A DNA stretch of 64,000 nt from Actinocatenispora sera (GTDB lineage Bacteria > Actinomycetota > Actinomycetes > Mycobacteriales > Micromonosporaceae), in contig NZ_AP023354.1 of the NCBI RefSeq assembly GCF_018324685.1, positions 1,302,001 to 1,366,000 of the forward strand, written 5' to 3'. The position numbers and the translations under genes were made by a program. Each line of letters begins with the position of its first letter. Position 1 is the stretch's first letter. A model generated the notes under the pieces. That model was not told the origin of the DNA, searched no databases, and saw only the letters and a list, made by a program, of their open reading frames with translations. Of this stretch, positions 50,620-59,636 are shown one piece after another.

Positions 50620-52188
50620 GTGACCACGAGCCTCGAAAGGCCGGACACCACACCAGGCCGAGCCAAGACGGAGCCCGCGCCGGTACGAGCGGCGCGGAAG
50701 ATGTCACCGAACGGGCACGACAACAACGGCATCACCCGATCCTTCTGGCTGCGCGACCGCAAGCGCCGCCCGAGCTGGGACCGGACGTACGCGTTCGTGC
50801 TCGCCGCGGTGGAGCTGGTGCTGACCTCGCTCGGCGGCCTCACCTCGATCATGACGACCGAGTACCCGTGGCACGGCTTCAGCGACGGCTTCAGCGGCGA
50901 CTACCCGCTGGCGATGTTCATCTGGGGCATGGTGGTCCTGCCGCTCGGCTGGTCCATCACGTTCTGGGGCAGCCGAGCCTACGAGCGCCGGTACCTCGGC
51001 ATCGGGACCGAGGAGTTCAAGCGGGTCTTCCGGGCCGGGCTGATCGTCGTCGCGATCGTGTCGTTCGTCGTGATGGCGTTCAAGACCGACCTGTCCCGGC
51101 TGGCGGTCGGCACCGCGCTGCTCACCGCGTTCGGCTACGTGCTGTTCGCCCGTGCCGTCGCGCGCATCGTGCTGTACGTGATCCGCCGCCGCGGCGGCGC
51201 CTCCCAGCAGCTGTTGCTGGTCGGCACGCTGCCGGAGGCGATGGAGGTGTACCGGGCGATCACCCGCAACCCCAACGCCGGGCTGGTGCCGACCGGCATC
51301 TTCCTCACCGAGGGCCGGGCCGGGGCGCGCGGCGTCGAGGCGCCGGTCCCGCTGTACGCGGGGCGCGACCTGATCGAGGTGGTCGGTGAGATCGGTGCCG
51401 ACACCATCGCGATGTGCGGGACGGCCCGGCAGGAGGAGGGCGGCCTGCGCAAGCTGGCCTGGCAGCTGGAGGGCACCGGCATCGACCTGGTGGTGGCGCC
51501 GCAGCTGACCGACGTCGCCGGCCCGCGGGTGCACATCCGGCCGGTCGAGGGTCTGCCGCTGCTGCACGTGGAAGAGCCGACGATCTCCGGCATCGGCTGG
51601 GTGGCGAAGAACATGCTGGACCGGGTCGCCTCGGCGCTCGGTCTGCTGCTGCTGACCCCGCTGTTCGCCGCGATCGCGATCGCGATCAAGATCTCCGACC
51701 CCGGCCCGGTGTTCTTCCGGCAGCCGCGGATCGGCCGCGAGGGCAACCAGTTCCAGGTGTGGAAGTTCCGCACCATGTACTGCGACGCGGAGGAGCGGCT
51801 CGCGCTGCTCGCCGACCAGAACGAGACCGACGGGCTGCTGTTCAAGATCCGCAACGATCCGCGGGTCATCCCGATCGGCCGGTTCCTCCGCCGCACCTCG
51901 CTGGACGAGCTGCCGCAGCTGATCAACGTGCTGTTCGGGGAGATGTCGCTGGTCGGCCCGCGGCCGCTGCCGGCGGAGGACGGCGACTTCCTCGGCGACG
52001 TGCGCCGCCGGCTGCTGGTGCGGCCCGGCATCACCGGGCTGTGGCAGGTGTCCGGCCGCTCCGACCTGTCCTGGGACGACGCGGTCCGGCTCGACCTGTA
52101 CTACGTGGACAACTGGTCGCTCACCTTCGACCTGCTGATCCTCTGGCGCACCCTCGGCGTCGTGCTCGCTCGCCGTGGCGCCTACTGA
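50620..52188 (+). CDS. Exopolysaccharide polyprenyl glycosylphosphotransferase (WcaJ/PglC-like)
   Basis: 522 aa from GTG 50620. Four N-terminal helices, a CoA-binding-3-like domain (GGASQQLLLVGTLPEAMEVY), a fifth helix (RVASALGLLLLTPLFAAIAI), then the catalytic sugar transferase domain: FFRQPRIGREGNQFQVWKFRTM, RRTSLDELPQLINVLFGEMS, LVGPRPLPAED and VRPGITGLWQVSGRSDLSWD. It starts surface-polymer synthesis by placing a sugar phosphate on undecaprenyl phosphate. Confidence 0.94.
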   Translation: MTTSLERPDTTPGRAKTEPAPVRAARKMSPNGHDNNGITRSFWLRDRKRRPSWDRTYAFVLAAVELVLTSLGGLTSIMTTEYPWHGFSDGFSGDYPLAMFIWGMVVLPLGWSITFWGSRAYERRYLGIGTEEFKRVFRAGLIVVAIVSFVVMAFKTDLSRLAVGTALLTAFGYVLFARAVARIVLYVIRRRGGASQQLLLVGTLPEAMEVYRAITRNPNAGLVPTGIFLTEGRAGARGVEAPVPLYAGRDLIEVVGEIGADTIAMCGTARQEEGGLRKLAWQLEGTGIDLVVAPQLTDVAGPRVHIRPVEGLPLLHVEEPTISGIGWVAKNMLDRVASALGLLLLTPLFAAIAIAIKISDPGPVFFRQPRIGREGNQFQVWKFRTMYCDAEERLALLADQNETDGLLFKIRNDPRVIPIGRFLRRTSLDELPQLINVLFGEMSLVGPRPLPAEDGDFLGDVRRRLLVRPGITGLWQVSGRSDLSWDDAVRLDLYYVDNWSLTFDLLILWRTLGVVLARRGAY

Positions 52189-52269
52189 CCCACGGGAGAG
52201 CTCGGCCGAGGCGTGACCCCGCGGGAGACTTCGGCCGGGGCCGAAGGGTCCGCGCCCTAGCGTCGCGGT

Positions 52270-52917
52270 ATGACCGAAGCACCCACCGCCGCCCCGGCGG
52301 CCCTCGAACCGCGCGCGACGCACCTGACCATCGAGCCGAGCATCCTGTACTTCGGCACCCCGGTGGTGCTGCTGTCCACCGAGAACGCGGACGGCACCGC
52401 CAACCTGGCGCCGCTGTCCTCGGCCTGGGCGCTCGGCCGTACCGTCGTGCTCGGGCTCGGTGCGGCCGGGCAGAGCGCCACCAACCTGGCGCAGCGCCCG
52501 GACCTGGTGGTCAACCTGCCCGACCCGGCGCTGTGGCAGGCGGTGGAACGGCTCGCCCCGCTCACCGGCCGCGACCCGGTGCCGGCGCACAAGGCCGACC
52601 GGTTCCGGTACGAGCCGGCCAAGTTCGCCGCCGCCGGCCTGACCCCGGCGCCGGCCGACCTGGTCGGCCCGCCGCGGGTCGCCGAGTGCCCGCTGCAGCT
52701 GGAGGCCCGGGCGACGCGGGTACGGCCGGCCGCGGACGGGTCGTTCGTCGTGGTCGAGGCCGACGTGCTGCGGGTGCACGCCGCGCCCGACATCGTCGTA
52801 CCGGGCACCGACCACGTCGACCCGGCCCGGTGGCAGCCGTTGATCTACAACTTCCGGCACTACTTCGGCCTCGGCGCCGAGCTCGGGCACACCTTCCGGT
52901 CCGAGACGCCGCGCTGA
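52270..52917 (+). CDS. Flavin reductase-like (FMN-binding split barrel) protein
   Basis: 215 aa. Split-barrel features: ILYFGTPVVLLSTENADGTA, LAPLSSAWALGRTVVLGLGA, QSATNLAQRPDLVVNLPD and ECPLQLEARATRV. It resembles flavin-reductase-like proteins of the YwrF/HpaC-type superfamily. Probably binds FMN. No monooxygenase partner lies nearby. Alone in its strand context. Confidence 0.85.
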   Translation: MTEAPTAAPAALEPRATHLTIEPSILYFGTPVVLLSTENADGTANLAPLSSAWALGRTVVLGLGAAGQSATNLAQRPDLVVNLPDPALWQAVERLAPLTGRDPVPAHKADRFRYEPAKFAAAGLTPAPADLVGPPRVAECPLQLEARATRVRPAADGSFVVVEADVLRVHAAPDIVVPGTDHVDPARWQPLIYNFRHYFGLGAELGHTFRSETPR

Positions 52918-53000
52918 CCTGCGGCGCCCCGGGCCGGACCGCGGCGGCGTCGCACCGGCGTACCGCCTCGGCGGTGCCGGCCGGCGGCGAGAATGGCGGC

Positions 53001-53534
53001 ATGGACGAACCCGGTGCGCAGATCCATGCCGAGCATCCGTACGCGACGCCGGCCGGGCAGCGCGATCCGCTGCGCCGGTTCCGGGGCCGGCTGGCGACGC
53101 CGGTGACGCTGTGGACCACCGGCACCGGACGCGACCGGGCCGGGCTGACCGTCGCGTCCACGCTGGTCGTCGACGGCGACCCGGCGCGGGTGGTCGGCAT
53201 GATCGACCCGGACAGCGACCTCGCCGAGGCGATCGAGGCGACCGGCCGGTTCACGGTGCAGCTGCTCGGCGACCGGCACCGGGTACTGGCGGACCGCTTC
53301 GGCGGCCTCGCCCCGGCGCCGGGCGGGCTGTTCGCGCAGCAGGACTGGACGGACACCGAGTGGGGGCCGGTGCTCTCCGCGGGCACCAGCTGGCTCGGCT
53401 GCCGGTACGACGGGGCGGCGGACGTCGGCTGGAGCCTCCGGATCGACGCGATCGTGCAGCAGGTGACGCTGGCCGACGACGAGCCGATCCTGGTGTACCG
53501 CCGGGGCCGGTACCTGACCGTCGGTACACCCTGA
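53001..53534 (+). CDS. Flavin reductase family protein
   Basis: 177 aa from ATG 53001. Flavin_Reduct-like: RGRLATPVTLWTTGTGRDRA, GLTVASTLVVDGDPARVVGM, ATGRFTVQLLGDRHRVLADR and a WGPVLSAGTSWLGCRYDG strand. Second split-barrel FMN protein in a row, but of a different subgroup. A FAD/FMN reductase or storage role is possible. Confidence 0.85.
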   Translation: MDEPGAQIHAEHPYATPAGQRDPLRRFRGRLATPVTLWTTGTGRDRAGLTVASTLVVDGDPARVVGMIDPDSDLAEAIEATGRFTVQLLGDRHRVLADRFGGLAPAPGGLFAQQDWTDTEWGPVLSAGTSWLGCRYDGAADVGWSLRIDAIVQQVTLADDEPILVYRRGRYLTVGTP

Positions 53535-53979
53535 GGCGGTGCCGGCCCGGGCGGGAAGAGTAGGCGAGAATGCGGGGGTCCTCCGAACATCGACGGTTTC
53601 CGGGACTTTGGTCCCTGCGGTCGACCGCTGCCCCTGATTAGGTTCGATTGCGTGCCCCCGCCGGCTCCCCGCGGCCGGTCGCCGGCACGGATCCGACGCA
53701 CCAACGGGGGGACGCCCGCCGCTGCCGCGACGAGTGTGGGTGTGCCGACAGGTCGCCGCCAGGGCGGTCGGGTGGTCCGGGGGGACCGAGCACGGTGGGT
53801 CCCGGCCGCTCGGCGGCGACCGCCGCCCGCAGATTCGCAGCAACCTTGGAGATAGCGCTTGCCTCCCGCGTGTCTTGCCTCGTCAGGGTCATGATCGCGA
53901 GCTGCGGCAGGTGCCCGATCTGTCGGTACTGTCGTCGTGGCGCCATTCGTACCGGGCCAACTGCCCTTACGCTGGGTCC
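53535..53979. other. 445-bp intergenic region upstream of the LCP gene
   Basis: Open frames here have no recognised domain. GGGAC-TTTG-GTCCC (53602-53615) resembles a DevR/DosR box core (GGGACT-N2-AGTCCC with one change) and is followed by GCGGTCGACCGC. The rest is GC-rich. The LCP start ATG 53980 lies at the right edge. Confidence 0.5.
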
Positions 53980-55200
53980 ATGGCTTCCACTCCCCCGAAC
54001 GCGCGCGGCTCCGCCCGGGTCCGCTCCGGCCGGACACCCGGCCGCGAGGGGATGTCGCACGGCACCGTGCCGCGCAGTTACCTGGGCGGGCAGTCCCGCC
54101 CCGCCCGTGGCTCGGCCCGACCGCGCAGCGAGGGCGGTGGACCCGGCGGGCCGGGCGGCCCGCGCCGACCCGGCGGTGGTGGCGGCGGTGGCGGCGGCAA
54201 CCAGTACCGCGGCAAGCGACGGCCGCGCTGGGGCCGGCGCATCCTGGTGATCGTGCTGGCGCTGGTGGTGCTGGCCGGGATCGGCACCGTCGGCGTCTGG
54301 GCGTACGCGAGCTCGCTGGACGACAAGCTGCACCGGACCGACGCGTTCGCCGGGCTGACCGGCGGCCGGCCGGCGAAGAAGGTCGACGGCGCGCAGAACA
54401 TCCTGATGCTCGGCAGCGACATGCGCACCAGCTGGGAGAAGAGCGGCGAGAAGCCGCGCACCGACACGATCATGCTGCTGCACATCGACGCCGACCACGA
54501 CCACGCCTATCTGGTGTCCATCCCGCGTGACACCTGGGTGTACGTGCCGGAGATGAAGGGCGCCGACGGCGGCGGCACCAACGCGAAGATCAACGCGGCG
54601 TTCGCCTGGGGCGGCACCCCGCTGATGGTCAAGACGGTGGAGGGATTCACCGGGGTCCGGATCGACCACGTCGCGATCATGAACTTCCAGGGCTTCCAGG
54701 ACGTCACCGACGCGCTCGGTGGGGTCCGGATGTACGTGGAGCAGACCATCACGTCGATCCACCCGCCGCACCGCAAGTTCACCAAGGGCTGGCACACCTT
54801 CAACGGCGCTCAGGCGCTCGACTACTGCCGCCAGCGCTACCAGTTCCCGACCGGTGACTTCGCCCGGCAGAAGCACCAGCAGCAGTTCCTCAAGGCGCTG
54901 CTGAACAAGGCGGCGAGCAGCGGCACGCTGTCCAACCCGAAGAAGCTGAACGACTTCCTGCAGGCGGTCGTCAAGGTGATCCAGGTGGACAAGAGCTTCC
55001 AGCTGGTCGACGAGGCGGTGCAGTTCCGCAACCTGCGCAGCAACGACATCACGTTCATGACCAGCCCGAACGACGGCACCGGCACGATGGACGGGCAGAG
55101 CGTGGTGCTGTCCAACAAGCAGAAGGCGTCCTCGCTGTACGACGCGGTCACCAACGACACCGTCGCCAAGTGGTTGAAGGAAAACCCGCAGAAGAAGTAA
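53980..55200 (+). CDS. LytR-CpsA-Psr (LCP) family cell-wall ligase
   Basis: 406 aa from ATG 53980. A Pro/Gly/Arg-rich cytoplasmic part with nine consecutive Gly, one helix (RILVIVLALVVLAGIGTVGV), then the LCP domain: NILMLGSDMR, RTDTIMLLHID, VSIPRDTWVYVP, ALGGVRMYVE and ALDYCRQRYQFPTGDFARQ. LCP enzymes move polymer from undecaprenyl-PP to peptidoglycan. Conserved Arg/Asp residues are present. Confidence 0.94.
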   Translation: MASTPPNARGSARVRSGRTPGREGMSHGTVPRSYLGGQSRPARGSARPRSEGGGPGGPGGPRRPGGGGGGGGGNQYRGKRRPRWGRRILVIVLALVVLAGIGTVGVWAYASSLDDKLHRTDAFAGLTGGRPAKKVDGAQNILMLGSDMRTSWEKSGEKPRTDTIMLLHIDADHDHAYLVSIPRDTWVYVPEMKGADGGGTNAKINAAFAWGGTPLMVKTVEGFTGVRIDHVAIMNFQGFQDVTDALGGVRMYVEQTITSIHPPHRKFTKGWHTFNGAQALDYCRQRYQFPTGDFARQKHQQQFLKALLNKAASSGTLSNPKKLNDFLQAVVKVIQVDKSFQLVDEAVQFRNLRSNDITFMTSPNDGTGTMDGQSVVLSNKQKASSLYDAVTNDTVAKWLKENPQKK

Positions 55201-55292
55201 CAAGTCGCACTTTGGATACGCAGCGCATCGGCCTCGGCACACAATGACTCGTGCCGGGGCCGACTGCCGCCCCGGCGACGGGGAGGCGGACC

Positions 55293-56306
55293 GTGGCCGA
55301 GGCGCGGACCGGCCGGGGCGGTCGGCGCAGGTCGCCGCTGTGGGCCCGGCTGATGGTGTGGGTGGGCGTGGTGCTCGTGGTGCTGTCCGCCGGCACGATG
55401 GCGGCCGGCGCCGTGCTGGAGCACCGGTACGACAGCAGCGTGCACCGGGCGGACCTGATCGACGGATCGGCCGGCCACGAGGTGATCGACGGCGCGTTCG
55501 ACTACCTGCTGCTGGGCTCCGACAAGCGGCCCACCGACTCCACCGGCGACCCGGGCCGGTCCGACACGATCATGATCGCGCACGTCACCGCCGACCACCG
55601 GCACGCGTACCTGATCTCCATCCCGCGCGACCTGTGGGTACCGATCGACGACTGCGGCCAGGGCACCGGGTGCGAGGCGAAGATCAACGCCGCGTACGAC
55701 TTCGGCGGGCCGAAGCTGACCGCCCGTACGGTGGAGCAGCTCACCGGCGTGGGGCTGGACGGCATGGTCATCGTCAGCTTCCGGGGATTCGACAAGGTGG
55801 TCGACGCGCTCGGCGGGATCCGGCTGTGCGTGGACGAGCGCACCAGGTCGATCCACACGGGACGGTTGTTCACCGTCGGGTGCCACCACTTCACCGGTGC
55901 CGAGGCGCTCGACTACGTGCGGCAACGCGAGGACCTGCCGGACGGTGACTACGGCCGGCAGCGGCACCAGCAGCAGCTGATCAAGGCGGCCGCCGCGCAG
56001 GCGGAGCACGAGGGCCTGCTGTCCAACCCGGCGAAGCTGGACCGGGTGGTCCGGGCGATCGGCGACGACCTGACCGTCGACACCAACGGCGTCGCACTGC
56101 CCGACCTGGTCTTCTCGCTGCGCCGCGTCTCCGGCTCGGACATCACCATGCTGCGGCTGCCCGAGATCGACGGGTACTCCTCGGACGGGCAGGCGATCCA
56201 GCAGCTCGACGACACCGGACGCAGCCTGTTCACCGCGATCCGCGAGGACGACCTCGACACCTGGGCGGCGGCCCACCCCACCCTGGTCAACAAGAACGCC
56301 ACCTGA
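55293..56306 (+). CDS. LytR-CpsA-Psr (LCP) family cell-wall ligase
   Basis: 337 aa from GTG 55293, chosen because GGGAGG lies 8 bp upstream; a GTG at 55251 would add 14 residues. One helix (RLMVWVGVVLVVLSAGTMAA), then LCP: YLLLGSDKRPTDS, RSDTIMIAHVTAD, ISIPRDLWVPI, ALGGIRLCVDE and ALDYVRQREDLPDGDYGRQ. Paralogue of the preceding gene, on the same strand, with a 92-bp gap. Confidence 0.94.
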   Translation: MAEARTGRGGRRRSPLWARLMVWVGVVLVVLSAGTMAAGAVLEHRYDSSVHRADLIDGSAGHEVIDGAFDYLLLGSDKRPTDSTGDPGRSDTIMIAHVTADHRHAYLISIPRDLWVPIDDCGQGTGCEAKINAAYDFGGPKLTARTVEQLTGVGLDGMVIVSFRGFDKVVDALGGIRLCVDERTRSIHTGRLFTVGCHHFTGAEALDYVRQREDLPDGDYGRQRHQQQLIKAAAAQAEHEGLLSNPAKLDRVVRAIGDDLTVDTNGVALPDLVFSLRRVSGSDITMLRLPEIDGYSSDGQAIQQLDDTGRSLFTAIREDDLDTWAAAHPTLVNKNAT

Positions 56307-56353
56307 CGGCGCGGTATACGTTTCGGGAGACGACCTTCAGGAGGGCTCCCATC

Positions 56354-56689
56354 GTGTTCGCACCAGAAGTTCCCACCGTGCCGGCGGCCGACGTCCCCCG
56401 CGGCGCGTACCTGCTCGACGTTCGGGAGGACGACGAGTGGGCCGCCGGGCACGCCCCGGGTGCCCACCATCTGCCGATGCAGGACGTGCCCGCGCGGATG
56501 GGCGAGGTGCCGATGGACGACGACGTGTACGTGATCTGCCGGTCCGGCGGCCGCTCCGCCCAGGTCACCGCGTACCTGCTGGGCAACGGGTTCGACCAGG
56601 TCCGCAACGTGGACGGCGGGATGCGCGCCTGGGCCGCCGCGGATCGCCCGCTGGAGGCTGACGGCGGCGAGTCGCCGCGCATCATCTGA
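56354..56689 (+). CDS. Single-domain rhodanese
   Basis: 111 aa from GTG 56354, with AGGAGGGC upstream. LLDVREDDEWAAGHAPGAHH, then active-site Cys in VYVICRSGGRSAQVTAYL, and VRNVDGGMRAWAA. The loop CRSGGRS fits a sulfurtransferase. Sulfur donor/acceptor unknown; sits alone between LCP and kinase genes. Confidence 0.93.
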   Translation: MFAPEVPTVPAADVPRGAYLLDVREDDEWAAGHAPGAHHLPMQDVPARMGEVPMDDDVYVICRSGGRSAQVTAYLLGNGFDQVRNVDGGMRAWAAADRPLEADGGESPRII

Positions 56690-56814
56690 CCCGCGGCCGC
56701 CGACGGCCCGTCTGCCCCGATCCGGTACACCAAACCGGCGTATTTGAGGTATGAGCGGCGAAGTCGCCGCCGCGCGGTTGCGTCCTGCCTGCCGGCCGGC
56801 AAGACTGCACCGCG

Positions 56815-58170
56815 ATGGCCGTGGACTTCCCCGTACTGATCGCCGGCATGCTGCGTGCCACCGACGCCGGCCGGCACCCGAAGCCCGCGGTACGGGAGCT
56901 GCTCATCGCGCTGTCCGACGCGCTCGGTGCGGCCGGCGCCGCGTTCGCCGTCCCGGGCGAGGGCACCGCCCGGATCGTCGCGGTGAGCCCCGGCGCGGCC
57001 TGGTCGCTGGGCCGCACCATCAGCGCGGGCTCCGCTGCGGACCCGCCCGCGGTCGACACCGCCGGCGCGGTCACCGTCGCCGTACCCGACGCCGAGGGCC
57101 GCCCGGCCGGTCTGGTGCGCCTGTACCTGCATCCCGACCGGCGGCTCGACCGGGACGCGCAGGACGCGGTACGGCTGGTCGCCCGGGCGCTCGGCGCGGT
57201 CTGCCCGCCGGCGATCGACCCGCTGGTCGCCGCGCTCGCCGACGGCCTGGCCGTGGTCGCCGTGGACGGTACGGTCCGCAGCTGGAACCCTGCCGCGCAG
57301 GTGATCACCGGTCGCGCCGCGGCGCAGGCGGTCGGCCACCCCATCCCGTTCGCGGTGCCGCCACCGGGCCGGACCGCTGAACTCGACCTCCCCGACGGCC
57401 GGGTGCTGTCGGTGTCGTGTACCGCGCTCTCCGGCTCGGCCGACCATGTGGTGACGTTCCGGGACGTCACCGAGGCGCGGCGGCGGGAACGGGCGAAGGA
57501 CCTGTTCGTCGCCACCACCAGCCACGAGCTGCGCACGCCGGTCACGGTGATCCGCGGGTACGTCGACACGCTGCACCGGCGGTGGGACCGGCTCGACGAC
57601 GACACCCGCCGCGACCTGGTCCGGGCCATCCACGAGCGCGCCGACCGGCTGGCCGTACTGGTGGACCGGCTGCTGCTGGGGGGCGACGAGGAGCGGGTCG
57701 ACGCGCTGCTCGAACCGCGTGAGTTCGACCTGCTCGCGGCGCTGTCCGAGGCGGTGGCGCGGTTGGGCCCGGAAGAGGCGGCGCGGCTGCGGCCGGCGCT
57801 GCCGGACCGCTTGCCCCCCGCGTACGGAGATCCGGACAGTGTACCCACCGTACTGACCGAACTGGTCCAGAACGCCCACAAATATTCCCCTGGCGGCGGA
57901 TTGATAACGCTGACGGCAGGTGCGGACGACAACACAGTGTGGTTCGAAGTAGCCGACAGCGGCATCGGGGTACAGCCGGAGGACACCGGTCGCGTCTTCG
58001 ACCGCTTCTGGCAGGCGGAACGGACCGACCGGCGCCGGTTCGGCGGCGTCGGCCTGGGGCTTTACCTGGTGCGGCGGATCGTGGAGGGCCAGCATGGCTG
58101 GGTGTCGTTACGGCGGCGTAATCCGGACGGAACGGTCGCTGAGGTACGGTTGCCTCGCGCAGGCGTGTGA
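56815..58170 (+). CDS. Sensor histidine kinase with GAF- and PAS-like domains
   Basis: 451 aa, soluble. An N-terminal GAF-like domain (~20-130) and a PAS-like domain (~135-215; DGLAVVAVDGTVRSWNPAAQ) precede HisKA with His237 in TTSHELRTPVTVIRGYV. HATPase motifs: N box LVQNAHKYSPGG, G1 VADSGIGV, and G2 GGVGLGLYLVRRIVE. No response regulator is adjacent. The next gene is an SpoIIAB-like ATPase 21 bp later, so the pair may act together. Confidence 0.92.
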   Translation: MAVDFPVLIAGMLRATDAGRHPKPAVRELLIALSDALGAAGAAFAVPGEGTARIVAVSPGAAWSLGRTISAGSAADPPAVDTAGAVTVAVPDAEGRPAGLVRLYLHPDRRLDRDAQDAVRLVARALGAVCPPAIDPLVAALADGLAVVAVDGTVRSWNPAAQVITGRAAAQAVGHPIPFAVPPPGRTAELDLPDGRVLSVSCTALSGSADHVVTFRDVTEARRRERAKDLFVATTSHELRTPVTVIRGYVDTLHRRWDRLDDDTRRDLVRAIHERADRLAVLVDRLLLGGDEERVDALLEPREFDLLAALSEAVARLGPEEAARLRPALPDRLPPAYGDPDSVPTVLTELVQNAHKYSPGGGLITLTAGADDNTVWFEVADSGIGVQPEDTGRVFDRFWQAERTDRRRFGGVGLGLYLVRRIVEGQHGWVSLRRRNPDGTVAEVRLPRAGV

Positions 58171-58191
58171 CGTGTGGGGAGAGGCGTGAAC

Positions 58192-58623
58192 GTGACAGCT
58201 GGCGTTGGGGAGCGTGCTCGGCACACCTTCGTGCCGCACCACGCCCGCGGCGCGAGCCTCGCCCGCACCCACCTGCTGTCCGGCCTCCGGGCCGCCGGCG
58301 TCGACGCCGAGTTGGCCGGCGACGCCGTGATGGTGGTCTCCGAGCTGGTCGGCAACGCCGCCCGGCATGCCCGCGCGCTGCGCGACACGCTGATCGAGGT
58401 GTCCTGGTCGGTCCTGCCGGACCGGGTTCAGGTGGCGGTCATCGACGGCGGCTCGGCCGAGACGCCGACGCTGCGGTCGGCCGACTGGGATGCGGTCGAC
58501 GGCCGCGGCCTGCAGATCGTGGCCGCCCTCGCGTCCCGCTGGGGCGTGCAGACCGAGGACGGTCGGCGCCGCGTCTGGGCCGAACTCGTGGCCGCCACCG
58601 ACGCCGGCCGCCTCGCCATCTGA
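58192..58623 (+). CDS. SpoIIAB/RsbW-like ATP-binding protein
   Basis: 143 aa from GTG 58192, because GGGAGAGG lies about 7 bp before it; GTGs at 58174 and 58186 also exist. HATPase_c_2 fold: AVMVVSELVGNAARHARALR (N box), VAVIDGGSA and DGRGLQIVAALASRWGV. Small Streptomyces-type anti-sigma kinases or regulatory ATPases look like this. No cognate sigma factor or anti-anti-sigma gene lies nearby. Confidence 0.9.
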   Translation: MTAGVGERARHTFVPHHARGASLARTHLLSGLRAAGVDAELAGDAVMVVSELVGNAARHARALRDTLIEVSWSVLPDRVQVAVIDGGSAETPTLRSADWDAVDGRGLQIVAALASRWGVQTEDGRRRVWAELVAATDAGRLAI

Positions 58624-58757
58624 CGACACCGACCCTTCCGGGTGGGCCGCCTGCCGGGGTCACCGGCCCCGGAGTGGCTTCTCGGGGAGCGACCGGTCGG
58701 TCGCGTACCGTATGCCGGTTGTGGGTGACCCGGCGTAACCGCCTAGGCTGGCGTGCC

Positions 58758-59636
58758 GTGAGCAAGCGTCGCCGAAACAGTGCCTCCCGCGCCGAGCGCC
58801 GGGAGAAGGTGCGCGACATCTTCGTCGCGCGTCCGTTCGAGGGTCTGGCCAGCGAGGCCGATTGGGTGGCGCTGCGGGAGCTGGTCCCCGCGGCGACCGC
58901 GCCGCTGCAACTGTCCGCCGAGTACGCCGCGAAATACCCGGACCGGCAGGTCGTCCTGGCCACCGTGCTGCCGATGGCCTGGCCGGCGATGGTCCGCGGC
59001 GATGGCACGATCCTCGTCGGGCTGCAGCGCCAGTTCCAGTCCGGCGACGTCAGCCGCGACATCGCCGCCTCCCTGCTCAGCGCGCTGGACACCGAGGTCG
59101 GCCAGACCGTCGGGGTACCGGCGCTGCCCGGCCCCGGCCCGCGGCTGCAGGACGTGCTGGTCGACGGACCGCTCGACGTGACGATCGAGACCGGATTCGA
59201 GTTCTGGATCGCCCCCGGCGCCGACGAGGACCCCACCGTCAAGGCCAGCCTCGACCAGGCCAACGAGTCCATCTACCCCACCGAACACCTCACCGCGGCG
59301 CCCGGCGCCTACTGGTGCCGGGTACCCGACAAGGCGCACGTGCGCTGGGTACTCGCCGAGGACGAGGACCCGGCGCTCGACGCGCTGGCCAAGCTCGCCG
59401 CTGCCGGCGCGCTGACCCTCGGCGACGGCACCCGGTTCGCCGGGATGTTCCGCGCCCACGGGCTGCTCGTACCGGTGTGGGACGTGCCCATCGACCGGCC
59501 CGGCGCCGACTGGGAGGAGCCGCTCGCCGCGGTACGCGACGGGTACCAGCGGCACCTGGACGCCGCCGAGCCGCTGACCGCGGAGGAACGGCGGTCGCGC
59601 CAGGGTCTGCTGGGGCGTCAGTTCACCCTGCGCTGA
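58758..59636 (+). CDS. DUF5926 family protein
   Basis: 292 aa from GTG 58758. Basic start SKRRRNSASRAERREKVRDI, then a conserved globular domain: ARPFEGLASEADWVALRELV, AAPGAYWCRVPDKAHVRWVL, and a C-terminal RQGLLGRQFTLR. It matches a family of uncharacterised actinobacterial proteins. No enzyme motif is seen. Followed by a large repeat-filled convergent space. Confidence 0.88.
   Translation: MSKRRRNSASRAERREKVRDIFVARPFEGLASEADWVALRELVPAATAPLQLSAEYAAKYPDRQVVLATVLPMAWPAMVRGDGTILVGLQRQFQSGDVSRDIAASLLSALDTEVGQTVGVPALPGPGPRLQDVLVDGPLDVTIETGFEFWIAPGADEDPTVKASLDQANESIYPTEHLTAAPGAYWCRVPDKAHVRWVLAEDEDPALDALAKLAAAGALTLGDGTRFAGMFRAHGLLVPVWDVPIDRPGADWEEPLAAVRDGYQRHLDAAEPLTAEERRSRQGLLGRQFTLR

Noticed and set aside
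53652-53855. 67-aa frame upstream of the LCP gene
   Set aside because: Pro/Arg-rich low complexity, no clear RBS, no recognisable motif.
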